From positions 434,001 to 498,000 of the forward strand of contig MU867060.1 of the NCBI GenBank assembly GCA_033725935.1: a stretch of 64,000 nt of DNA, in the 5' to 3' direction. The position numbers and the translations under genes are program-made. This DNA comes from Cladorrhinum sp. PSN259 (taxonomy: Eukaryota; Ascomycota; Sordariomycetes; Sordariales; Podosporaceae). Positions within the stretch are counted from its first letter, which is position 1; each line of letters opens with the position of its first letter. Below the pieces are notes generated by a model, which saw nothing but the letters and a program-made list of their open reading frames with translations, did no database searches and was not told the origin of the DNA. This document shows positions 46,431 to 56,427 of the stretch, in pieces.

Positions 46431-48959
46431 TTATCCAGACTCCACAACCTTCCTCAGCTCCCCTCTTATTCCGGCAACTTCATCGCTGACCCCCTTAGGG
46501 CTCTTCAGCGTCAACACTGCCGCTCTTTGGGCGATGTCGATGAGTTTCTCGACCTTGCCGCCCTGGGCCAATCCCGCAATTAAAACTCCCATAAACGTGT
46601 CACCAATACCATTCACCGAAACCACATCCTGCACTCTCTCCACGGCTGGGAACATCCTCATGTAAACACCCCCGACGGTGAGATGATTGCTCATGCACCT
46701 GCTAACCACATATCTGGCTTCCTCGGGATCTCTCAATCTGGGATCCTCCTTGCCCAGAACCGCAGTGAGCAATGCACCATTCGCACCGAGCTTTGTGATG
46801 ATGGTCGGAATGTACGGCAACAGATTGACAGTTTGGACGGGAATGCCCGCATCGGTCATGGCCGCCGACGTGATGTCCACAAAGCGGTCGCGAGCACCAC
46901 GCATGATTCCAAAGGCGTCGATAACCTCAAACCACGAATGGGCATCGAAGTAACCGTTTTCTTTGGCTGCTTCGTACATGGCCAGCAGTTCGTACTGGTT
47001 CGGGGTAGATAGATGGATGCTAGAGTGAGGGTATAACCCCAGGCCTGGAATGCCGCTCTTCTTCAGACGGGGAAATAGTCTTCGTGCCTTCGCTGCCGAG
47101 ACGGGTTCATACGCAATCTTAGCGCCGTGCTTGTGGCCTGCTTCGATCCAGGTCTGGATATCTGCTTCGGCCCAATTGGCATCAATGGCAAGCCACTTTG
47201 GTTTAGCGGCCGCGACGGCCGAGTTCCAGTAAGTAGGGAACGAATGAGTAGAGAAGATGGCCATGTCTGCCATTGCAAGAACGAGATTTTTGTGAGCATC
47301 ATTGACGGCGACGTATTGTGCCGTCCGGGTTGAGGGATATTCGTGCCCAAGCTTGCGTATGTATGAGGTGTCGAGACCGGAGGCTTCAATGGTTGAAAGA
47401 ATCGTAGAACCAGCACTGACCCTGTTAGTAAGAGACATATCGTATTAAATAGCAGTTAAGACATACATGTCATCGCCTACCATGCTGCAGAGCCGGATCC
47501 TGCCTTCATTACTGACTTTGTGCGCGGCGAGAGCAATGTTATGGCCCACACCTCCAACAGATTGATTGATAGAGGATGGGTTGGACGTGTGAAGTGCCGG
47601 TGACACTGCTTTTCCATTTCCGGGGGTGACACTACCGGAGTAATCGCAGTTCAGATCAAGGGCAACCGAGCCAGCAACAAGAATATCAACAGTATCGGTT
47701 TCCTATGCAAAGTCAGATCGAAATTACTGTACTATATACGCTAAATGCAAAAAAAAAGTCTAAAGATTGTTTACCTCTTTTTGAACACCAGAGTCAATGC
47801 TAGAGGTGACGTTGACTGTCGGCGAAGATGTCTTCACGGCGCCATCCTCACCAACATAAGAAGTCGTCTTGGTGGTAACCGTGGTCTTGACCGTTCTGGG
47901 CGTGACCGGGTTACCATCCATCAACTTTGCGAGCTCAACCGCAACCTTAGCCGCCCTCGCAACGTTAGATTCCACCAATGCCTTATTCGCAGGAGCACTC
48001 CTTCCCTGTGTCAAGTCTCTAATCTTGTTCAGAATAAACGGAGTATTGGCAGGGCCCGTAGCGCCCTGCTCATCCGCCTCCCTGACTGCAGTCCTAATAA
48101 CCTCGTCCATCTCCTTTCTTGGAATCTCAAACTCCTTCGGCAGAGGGTTGGGGAACAGCATTCCCGTCTCAATACCCAGTCTTTCCTGAGCCAAAATAAT
48201 CGCCGCCGCCTCCTTCTCATCATGGACCACGTACGGGCTCTTGCTTCCGCTCTCACGGGCCCAGAACGCGGGAAAATCCACATGCTTCTCCTCCCTCCCC
48301 TGCGCAAAAGTAGCAACCAACACGCCTTGTGTCTCCAAAAATTCCAGGGTCCTCGGAATGTCCAAGAATCCCTTGCAGCCACTGCTAATTACCGCTACCC
48401 TCGTCCTTCCCAGCTCCGTCAAATCAGCAGAGATATCCAGACTGTTCTCTCCGCCCTGGTGAACGCCACCCAGACCACCCGTACCAAAGACTCTGATTCC
48501 CGCTGCTCTGGCAAGAATCATAGTGCCAGCGATGGTAGTTCCGCCGTGAAGTCTCTTACCGCCGATTAAACCCCTTGCAACGATATGTGCCAAGTCTCTG
48601 CGGGAGAGCTTCTTCGCACCTTCTTCGACCATGGTCTCAATTTCTTGAGGGGTCAAGCCGACGGTTGGCACGCCAGCAAGGACGCCGCAGGTTGCTGGGA
48701 CGGCACCATTGTCACGGACGATTTGTTCGAGGAAGGCCGGCAGCTCCTTGCCCAAGGCTCCATGTGTGTAGATTGTCGATTCAAGAGCAACGACGGGGCG
48801 GTTGGCAGCTAAGGCCTCTTGAACTTCCTGAGACACTTTAAGGAGGGAGGAGAAGGGGCTAATGTGGCTTGGGGTTGAGAAGAGCCGGCGTGGAGAGTAG
48901 GAGATGGTCCGTCTCAAAGGGTGATGAACCCTTGAGAGGTTGCGAGGTGTGATAATCAT
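46431..48959 (-). CDS. Bifunctional pseudouridine-5'-phosphate glycosidase / pseudouridine kinase
   Basis: Three exons, complement(46431..47421, 47467..47702, 47775..48959), 803 aa. The N-terminal 35 residues (MIITPRNLSRVHHPLRR, then SPRRLFSTPS) look like a mitochondrial presequence. Residues about 40-345 match PsuG-type glycosidase: ALESTIYTHG (Glu60), GLTPQEIE, KLSRRDL, GGTTIAGTM, GVHQGGENSLDISADL, SSGCKGFLD (Lys196) and ETGMLFPNPLP. A linker rich in Thr/Val/Lys joins a pfkB/ribokinase domain (about 400-800) with LVAGSVALDLNCDY, VGGVGHNIALAA and the anion-hole/catalytic motif NGIGDTFMG (Asp748). Together the halves phosphorylate pseudouridine and split the product to uracil and ribose-5-phosphate, recycling RNA modification products. 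Such fusions are known in eukaryotes. Intron 2 is only 45 nt. Confidence 0.9.
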
Positions 48960-50280
48960 CGTTTTTTTCTTTGTCTTTTTTGGGGCCTGATCGATGGTTC
49001 CTGAGTATGAGCCGGAGCCGAGCTGGCGAATTGATGGTTCCTTTTCTCCTCAACAGCCGCCGAAGAGGGAGGGGCTTATATAGTGATGCTGGTCGTGTTG
49101 GTGATGACCTAAGCTGACTTATGTGTATAAAGAGACCGTTGACGATTATAATCCCAAACTGGTCGACTAAATCCGCGGTGAGAGTTGCTGGAGAAGTACG
49201 ATGCCAGTCAAATATTTAGTTAAATACTCACCTACCCCACAATAAGCTTCGCCAGGGACTCTCTTCTTGGCGGTTTCTTTTAGGTAAAATGATAAATGGT
49301 TCAAGATTTGCTCTGCGCCAATCATAAGGCTGAGCCTTTCAACCTGCGGATCAACAGTTGTTCAAAGGCAATCAAGGGTGAGGCGGTTGGTGGTGGTTGA
49401 AGATAACATTGCGGAGAAGCTTTAAGCTTTGGGCAGGGATAGAATTGGCCAATGGGAAGCCGCTCTTTCACCTGCCACTAGGGACAGCTTGGTAGGTGGT
49501 ATGTGTGACATTTTTGATGACATCTTTGTGACTGTCCGACGAGCACAATTTCTTGAAAACCGCTGTATTTGATCACAGTATTCCAGGTTTGCAAGGGCCA
49601 TTTTAAGGTTATTGCTCCCTTCTTGAAAGCTATCAGGAACCGAAGGTCGGCCCCACGGCCCTTAACTGCGAAACGAACGCCACGCCCAGGATCTAAGCTA
49701 TACTAAATCGGTCGTTGGCGCAAAGGTTCCAGGGAGTGCGTCAACCTGAAACCTCACATGGACTCCTAGATCATGCATAAAATTCATCGAAACCGTTGCA
49801 TACATTCTGTAGAGGTCGACCAGCACAACTAAGCACCTGCGCCCGGGCTTCTCACTGTCAAGAAAGATGTCATCGGCCATCAACGCATCCGAAGGAAATC
49901 GCATAATGGCTCACAGAAAGCCCAACCGCTCAACAGGAGGATCCCACACGGTAGGAAACACCGCAACCAAGAACTCTCGCTTGTGTCTCTTACGTCTGCT
50001 CCGCTCGTCATTCCCTACAATCTCGCTCCCGCCATTACTATCGTGGGGCGGCCTCTTCTTAACCAGGAATTCGGGTTTCTCTTGATCCTCTTCCCGTTGT
50101 TTTCTGTTTCCAGAAAAGCTCTTTTTCCACCAATGGCTAAATAAGTATTCCATGCCGCCTGCTCTTTTCTTTCACGAGCATAATTGAACTTCTTTTGCTT
50201 CCAGCCTCTCCTTCACTCCAACTTTACCAGCCGCTAACAAGCCTCCAATTGTGAGACGGTGTTTCGATTTTGTGGCCAAA
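48960..50280. other. Divergent intergenic region
   Basis: About 1.3 kb between the pseudouridine enzyme gene (-) and the secreted-protein gene (+). It contains a TATATAAG element on the minus strand near 49075-49082. Two minus-strand frames (49698-49904 and 49911-50153) have no recognisable features. Confidence 0.5.
49074..49084 (-). promoter_or_regulatory. TATA-like element for the pseudouridine enzyme gene
   Basis: Read on the minus strand the site is CACTATATAAG, about 117 bp upstream of the ATG at 48959. Position and sequence suit a core promoter. Confidence 0.4.
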
Positions 50281-51153
50281 ATGACGTGCCCAAATTTTCT
50301 TCGCACGGCATTGCTGTTTGCTGCCGCTTCCCGGTTGACCTCTGCGCTTAACTTTACCATTGCCAACGGTCAAATATATACGCCGGGATTGGCAATTCTG
50401 AATTCCCCTCAACCAGGCACACCATTAGGTGGAGGTTTGTTTACTCTAAAATCACATTTACCGGATTGTTGTTTACTAAGATTACTTCTAGAACTCATCG
50501 AGGTTTCTTTGGACGTCTCGACCAACGGTCGTCTTCCTCTTCCCCCTTATGCCGAGGATAGCCCAAGCCAAATTCACAACATCACCATCTTCCTGTACAG
50601 TTACATCACAGGCCGCAACTTCACCATCTCCAACGGTACCGCATCAGCCAACAATGCAAGCCTCGGCGAAATCATGCTCCAGGAGCCTGGAAGCACAGTC
50701 AAGCACGTCAAGTGGATGTGGCCTGACTGTCTAGTTGGTGATGGTCAGCCAAAGGAGCTGGACAGTGATCGCGGAGCTTACAACATTTCTATCCGCCAAT
50801 CATTCCGCCTGAACGGAGAGGATCACTATACCATCTTTGATGTACCAATCTCTGTGACGAACCGGATTGAGGAAAAGAACGAAAGACCGTCGTGCGATGC
50901 ACTGAACAATGCCTTGTGGTCGCCCCAGGATATCCAGGCGTCTGCTGATTTCGATGTACCTGCTCTCTTTGCTCCTGGTGATTCTACTATCCTTGAGACG
51001 TTTGATAGCGCAGGAAATCGTGGTGATGGACTTGGACCCAGCAGGCCCGGTGCTGATGCTGGCCAAGGGCTCGGAAGCGGTGCCTCAAATATACTGAATG
51101 AGAGAACAATCTGGACCTTGGGTCTTGGCATGGTCGCTGCATTGTTGCTCTGA
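50281..51153 (+). CDS. Secreted, probably GPI-anchored protein of unknown function
   Basis: Two exons (50281..50434, 50492..51153), 271 aa. The upstream frame opens only from GTG, so the ATG at 50281 was chosen; it starts a clean signal peptide (MTCPNFLRTALLFAAASRLTSA). The mature part begins LNFTIANGQ and carries many N-glycosylation sequons (NFT, NIT, NGT, NNAS, NIS). It ends in a Gly/Ser-rich linker and a hydrophobic tail (TIWTLGLGMVAALLL) preceded by possible omega sites, so a cell-wall or plasma-membrane GPI location is likely. No enzymatic motif was recognised. The 57-nt intron (GTTTGT donor, TACTAAG branch, TAG acceptor) has no in-frame stop; retention would insert 19 residues. Confidence 0.7.
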   Translation: MTCPNFLRTALLFAAASRLTSALNFTIANGQIYTPGLAILNSPQPGTPLGGGLFTLKSHLPDCCLLRLLLELIEVSLDVSTNGRLPLPPYAEDSPSQIHNITIFLYSYITGRNFTISNGTASANNASLGEIMLQEPGSTVKHVKWMWPDCLVGDGQPKELDSDRGAYNISIRQSFRLNGEDHYTIFDVPISVTNRIEEKNERPSCDALNNALWSPQDIQASADFDVPALFAPGDSTILETFDSAGNRGDGLGPSRPGADAGQGLGSGASNILNERTIWTLGLGMVAALLL

Positions 51154-51586
51154 AGAGATGAATGAGGCTATGTAAATGTGGTATGGGCATGCGATACCCG
51201 GATTCTGGAGAGACCTAATATTCTATCTACTTAATTATTCTTTACTCATGTACATTTATTCAAACCTCAGATCTGGGAGTCAGCATATCGGCTAGATGTG
51301 TTCTACAAGTCGCCCAAATACCTTTAATTGTTTTTAGCCCTCAAATATGAGACGTGCATATGCAGCTATGGATCTGTGAATGTGAACTTGATGATAATCC
51401 CATCTTGAATGAGCAAGGCTGAAAATAAAAGAGCCCACTAAAAGCGCTGGAGTGGATCCGGTAGTCCCTGCACCCTGCACCCTGCAAGGCTGAAAGCTTT
51501 CCAGAAAAAAAAGTTATCACATAGGTCGCAAACCTTCCGCCCCACGGTTTCAATCTGGATTCCCCATTTAAAACAAACCACCCATA
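51154..51586. other. Intergenic region upstream of UTP18
   Basis: About 430 bp. It holds the 3' end of the GPI-protein gene and the short promoter of UTP18. A CACCCTG direct repeat lies at about 51471-51485. No gene seen. Confidence 0.5.
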
Positions 51587-53416
51587 ATGCCCAAAATGTC
51601 GCGCCGTCGCCAGCAAGAACAACCAGAAGACTCCTCCGATGAGGGGTCGTTTGCCGACTTCGATCGAGACGATGACGATGTTTCCATGTCCGACAACGAC
51701 GACGGTAGTGTCTCAAGAAAAGATGCGGCCCTCCTCGACAAGGATTCGGACGAAGAAGATCTTGAACGCTTGGTTCTGGGGAGCAAAACAACATGGCGCG
51801 ACCAATTATTCCGGGACGACTTCATTCCTGACGTTACCGACTCCAAAGCCCTTGTGCCAGCGGGTCAAGATGAAGGCACAGGAAAGGAACACTTTGACGA
51901 CTCGATGCTTTTCTCACTCGACACAACAAAAGCGACCGATGACCCGAACGTTCCACTGTTTCAGCCAGCAGCAGCGGAGGAACAACCGCAAGACGCTCCC
52001 GCATGGGAAGACAGCGACGATGAGCGCCTCACCGTCTCGCTCGCGACCGCATCCCGGCTACGAAAGCTTAGAACCTACGAAGGAGAGGACGTCGTGAACG
52101 GCACAGAGTACTCGGAAAGATTACGACAGCAATACCTCCGCCTCTACCCTCTCCCAGAATGGGCCAAACCACCTGGCGCAAAAAGGAGAAGACGGTCATC
52201 GGCCGCAGGCTCGGATGATCTCTCCTCTGATTCAGAACTCGAAGAGAACAGCGATGGCGAGGAGATCGACTCCGCCCTCCCTCTAGATGCCTTCCTACGC
52301 TCAGCTGCCTCGTTCGCACCCACAAACGCCTCCTCAAACAAGAACAAACGCCGCAAGCTCCGCCCAGAAACCCTTGACATCCAGCGCACCCGCGATATCC
52401 CTGATGCGCACAAAGCAGGCGGTGTCAGCTCCCTCGCTTTCCACCCCCGCCATCCGATCCTCCTCTCGACCAGCATCTCCTCAATCATGTACCTTCACTC
52501 CATTGACCCAGCCGCTCATCCTACGCCCAACCCTCTGCTCACCTCTGTCCAAGTTAAGCGCACAGATCTGCGCAGAGCAGCATTTGTTGGGTCGGAAGGT
52601 GATGAGATTGTCTTTGCCGGTAGAAGACGCTACTTCCACAGCTGGAACCTATCAAGCGGTAACGTCAAGAAGGTGTCCAAGGTTCAGGGTCACCAGAAGG
52701 AACACCGCACCATGGAGCGATTCCGTATCAGCCCCGACGGCAAGTACATGGCTATCGCCGCGTCAGACAAAAAGGGCGGAGGCATGTTGAACATCGTCAA
52801 CGCGAACACCATGCAGTGGATCGCACAGGCTCGGATCGACGGACGCGGCGGCGTAGCGGATTTCGGGTGGTGGAGTGACGGGAACGGTCTGACGATCGCG
52901 GGTAAAGACGGACAAGTGGCCGAGTGGAGTTTGACCACCAGGAGAACGATCGGTATCTGGAGGGATGAAGGGTCCATTGGGGGAACTGTGATGGTTCTTG
53001 GTGGGCAAAATGGTCCTTCGGAGCTTGGAGGACACCGTTGGGTTGCAGTGGGAAATACGAGCGGTATCTTGAATGTTTATGATAGGAATGAAGTGATTGT
53101 GAAGAGCAAGAAGGGAGGCGTGGAGACGACAGAAGTCAAGAAGCTACCTACCCCCACAAGGACGTTTGAGCAACTGACTACGGCCATTTCTGTTGCTGCG
53201 TTCTCGCCAGATGGGCAGCTGTTGGCATTTGGGAGCGTGCACAAGAAGGATGCCATGAGGCTGGTGCATCTGCCTAGCTGCACTGTCTACAGGAACTGGC
53301 CTACGGAGCAGACGCCGCTGGGGAGAGTGACAGCTGTTGCGTTTAGTGCAGACAGTGATGTTTTGGCCGTTGGTAATGATGCGGGTAAGATCAGGTTGTG
53401 GGAGATTAGGGGTTAG
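51587..53416 (+). CDS. UTP18: U3 small nucleolar RNP component, WD40 protein UTP18
   Basis: Intronless, 609 aa (yeast Utp18 is about 594). UTP18 is a component of the UTPB complex in the small-subunit processome and acts in nucleolar pre-18S rRNA processing. The N-terminal third is acidic (EDSSDEGSFADFDRDDDD, DSDEEDLERLVLGS) and carries the family elements RLRQQYLRLYPLPEWA and LDIQRTRDIPDAHKAG. A basic KRRRRSS patch near residue 200 is a nuclear signal candidate. WD-type repeats begin near residue 265 (GGVSSLAFHPRHPILLSTS) and continue to the C-terminal blade ending GNDAGKIRLWEIRG. A second ATG nine bases downstream (MSRRRQQ) could also serve as the start. Confidence 0.9.
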   Translation: MPKMSRRRQQEQPEDSSDEGSFADFDRDDDDVSMSDNDDGSVSRKDAALLDKDSDEEDLERLVLGSKTTWRDQLFRDDFIPDVTDSKALVPAGQDEGTGKEHFDDSMLFSLDTTKATDDPNVPLFQPAAAEEQPQDAPAWEDSDDERLTVSLATASRLRKLRTYEGEDVVNGTEYSERLRQQYLRLYPLPEWAKPPGAKRRRRSSAAGSDDLSSDSELEENSDGEEIDSALPLDAFLRSAASFAPTNASSNKNKRRKLRPETLDIQRTRDIPDAHKAGGVSSLAFHPRHPILLSTSISSIMYLHSIDPAAHPTPNPLLTSVQVKRTDLRRAAFVGSEGDEIVFAGRRRYFHSWNLSSGNVKKVSKVQGHQKEHRTMERFRISPDGKYMAIAASDKKGGGMLNIVNANTMQWIAQARIDGRGGVADFGWWSDGNGLTIAGKDGQVAEWSLTTRRTIGIWRDEGSIGGTVMVLGGQNGPSELGGHRWVAVGNTSGILNVYDRNEVIVKSKKGGVETTEVKKLPTPTRTFEQLTTAISVAAFSPDGQLLAFGSVHKKDAMRLVHLPSCTVYRNWPTEQTPLGRVTAVAFSADSDVLAVGNDAGKIRLWEIRG

Positions 53417-53499
53417 AGTTAGAAATTATTGGAAATAGGTGCATGGTTCCTTTTCTCTTAAGTTTAATACTTCCCGGGCGAGATTGGTTGGTTGGTTTG

Positions 53500-53540
53500 T
53501 ATGTATATGTACATATATATATATGTGTGTGTGTGTGTGT
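53500..53540. repeat. (AT)n/(TG)n compound microsatellite
   Basis: Alternating ATGTATATGTACATATATAT then about nine TG units, within the 3' region of UTP18. Confidence 0.85.
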
Positions 53541-53687
53541 TTTGACAGAAAAGGGGCAAATGTACATATAGTGTTACTCGGACAGCCACGCACGCAAGAG
53601 CGACCATTTCCGACATGTTTTCACAGGCCCGATCGATCATTTAAAATCGGTTTCACGTCTTTTCAAGTCGATTTTATTCCCGCCACA

Positions 53688-54109
53688 TCAAAAGATATGT
53701 CGAAGCAAAGCCCTGGCTGGTCCCAGCGCATCCTTTGCATGCTTCTTCGGGTAGATTCTTCCCGTATCCACGGTATAATCCGCGAGTTTTTTGGCATTGG
53801 GGAAGCGCCGAGGATACTGCTTCGGCTCTTTATCAACTGCATCGAGCAAGTCCCAGATATTGACGTGTACCGTTCTGATTGCCTTTTGGAGAGTCCATTC
53901 GTCAGTTATCCCGCTACGCTTGGGGACCCAGCACTGATGGACATGTTACATACATTGCGGCATTTTGTCTTGCTGCTGAAGTCTCCTTCGAGACCTATAT
54001 CGAAGCAGAGACGCTGCCAGTCCTCTAGACTGCCCGAGCCATAGTAATTGTTGAACTGGTCGACTATGGCTGATTGTTTGGCTCGCTTGTTTTTGTTCTT
54101 CCTACCCAT
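53688..54109 (-). CDS. Small conserved-looking fungal protein, 116 aa, two exons
   Basis: Complement(53688..53882, 53954..54109). The intron (71 nt, GTATGT donor, AACTGAC branch, AAAAG acceptor) joins CRN to AIRTVHVNIWDLLDAV in frame. The start MGRKNKNKRAKQSAIVDQF is basic. The remainder reads WQRLCFDIGLEGDFSSKTKCR, then VNIWDLLDAVDKEPKQYP, KKLADYTVDTGRIYPKKHAK and ALLRHIF. This order (WQRLC...KCR...VNI.DL.D...L..YT...GRI.PK..AK) recalls a family of small fungal proteins of unknown function, as far as I remember. A longer antisense frame (53439-54044, +) covers the same DNA, and I judge that frame to be the shadow. No function is assigned. Confidence 0.65.
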
Positions 54110-56427
54110 GGTGACTTTGACGATGACGGGGCTGGAGAGGGTGGATTGGGAGGTTTGAATGAGCTGTTGCCTTTGACTTCTAGTTGGAACCGATCTTCAA
54201 TTCACATCATGGTATTCAGAAGGCACGGGGAAGAGGTGTAATCGTGTTTTTGTTTACTTCCATCATCTCTGGATTAGGCAGTACGAGCAAACGGCCATTT
54301 TTTGGGCAGTGAAAGGGATATATGCCTCCATATTCTGTTACACAACCTGCACTGAGGCCGACTGCAGGAGCCATATAAAAAAGAAAAGCGCTTATCGCAA
54401 GTAGGATCACGTGTCTTGATGCCCATGCTATTTGTTGAAACAGCTTGAAAAGTAGAAAAGACGCGGATACACCCACATTGTGCTAGGTTGGATGTAAGAA
54501 ATATCCCCGTGGTGGCACAATAGAGTATCCAAATGGTCAGATGTCTTTCCTTAAGAGAAGATCTTTTTGAAGTATCCGAGCTTACCTCACACCGATTCTC
54601 TCCATCAGCCCCTCTCAGGCACCGTTTATTTTTATTCCACCTTTACCCCCTTTTATGCGTGCACCCCGTTCTCCACAATGCCCTCTTCAAAAGTGTCTCC
54701 ATACAAATAGGAGCTTGCCCCGTAGATCAACCGAGTCCGCCTGGGCCCTTTTTAAACTCACCCAAGGGATATCAAACGGAGCGATTAGGGCGGAGACTTC
54801 CTCTGCGAGTATCCTTTGGGCTTCACCTTCACCCATACCCTCGCCTCGCCTGGCCTCCACGCCCCACCTTCGCGGGGTAAATCAGAGAGATATTTTCCTG
54901 GGGACCCAAAAGTTGAAATGAAGGCATAACATGGTCTCTGCCTTGTTCTGAAAAAGCAGGTACCTGAAGCTAAAACAGCCCGACGCATTAGACCCCCTTT
55001 TTGAGGCGCTAGAAATATTCTCCCCTCCCCCCCAAAAAAAAACTTGGCTCTTTGGAGATAATTTTTCCCTCGCCGGGAATGCATGTGAAGAAGAGTTTCT
55101 TCCCGGGTTCCCCGCACCTGCCTTGTGGTTGTTTTGAAAAGCGCACTGAACACTTCACCGATATCAACATTAGCTCCACTGCCATCTAGGCATCTAAACC
55201 GCTTCGCGATTAGTAACATCCTCTGATGCTCCATAAAGATCTCTCGGCAACGACTCCCGAGGCGCGAAAGCTTGAAAGGATCCACAGCTCGTTCGTGACC
55301 AGGCCGCCATTGGACAATGATCCCGTGGAACATGTCCAGATTCGTTTGCAACAAACTTCCAGACTCTGGCCCAATTGATTATAGCAAAATGTGCAATGCA
55401 TTTCTGGTTTGTTACTCTTTTCCCCTCTCAGCTGTGGCAAGCCACTTACCACACCTGCCCAGCGAATGCCCAACCGAATCCGGGTTAGCGGCGCCGAGGT
55501 ATCCCGGGAATAGATGACACTAAAACCCACATGGGTCGCTTGGTGGCCAACAAGACTCCAACCTCATCCAAAGATTCTACTTGCAGCACTGAAAGCGTTC
55601 TTCCAAAGCCGTGGAATTGTCGTCCATGTTTTATGTGGGACTCAAGCAAAGACAGCGAGGACGGTTTCACGCCCGCTAATGCCGCCCACTCCTGGGCCAG
55701 AACTCAATTGCAGATCTGCAGCTGTCAATTGACAATTCCCACTTCCAAGGAAACCAAGCAAACTGGAAACTGCAAAAGGATGGGCTACGTGTCCGGCCCT
55801 TCTTTCCCTCTGCCACTGGTCAAAATGGTTCCATCCAGGGTAAGCGGCGTTGCACGGCTTCGAACCTGAAAAATGCACGCAATGGAGTGGATGATGGCTG
55901 CCCCGTTGGAGGAGATGGTTGCCATTGCAGCCCTACTGTTGTGTGATGGCAGATGGCTGATGACGACCCATGGTGTTGGTGTTGAGAGAATGCCTACCTA
56001 TCTCTCTCTTGTCCCGGAACACCACTTTATACTACCTCTTCCCCTGGTTTCTCCACAACACCACTACCGTATGCAAAGAGATTCATACCTAGTTTGTTAA
56101 ATCTCTCTTTCTTGTTCAATACATCTCTCATTACCAGCTTTGTAAGGTTGGAAAACTGGACTTGTTACATACAGCCTCACCCTCAGCAAGACCACCACCA
56201 CCACCAAGCCTCACCATGACCTCCTGAACGGGGTTTCCCTGGTTTTGTATTTGGCGTATTTCCACTTCAGAACCCGGGGAACGTTTCTGCCATTTCATAA
56301 ATCCCCCTCACACCGCAAGGATAGATCCCCGCTATCGGTCGACGGGGTCCACCCGCTTTTCCTTCGGCAGTTCGCGATTTCTTCGGCTGCTGATTCGCAT
56401 TGCCAACCCGCCTCACCATCCCCGACC
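54110..56427. other. Divergent intergenic region upstream of the giant repeat protein gene
   Basis: About 2.3 kb between two divergent genes. The final 400 bp is CT- and CA-rich with CACCACCACCACCA near 56197, typical of a fungal 5' leader. A minus-strand frame at 54785-55354 starts from TTG and has no recognisable features. No gene was supported. Confidence 0.5.

Noticed and set aside
49698..50153. Two adjacent minus-strand frames that might be spliced together
   Set aside because: No donor/acceptor pair gave a recognisable protein. It remains a weak possibility of a small gene.
53439..54044. 201-codon plus-strand frame
   Set aside because: It is antisense to the better supported spliced small gene, has random composition and begins within the UTP18 3' microsatellite region.
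54785..55354. 189-codon minus-strand frame
   Set aside because: It opens from TTG, has no domain, and the homopolymer run near 55024-55042 makes the frame unreliable.
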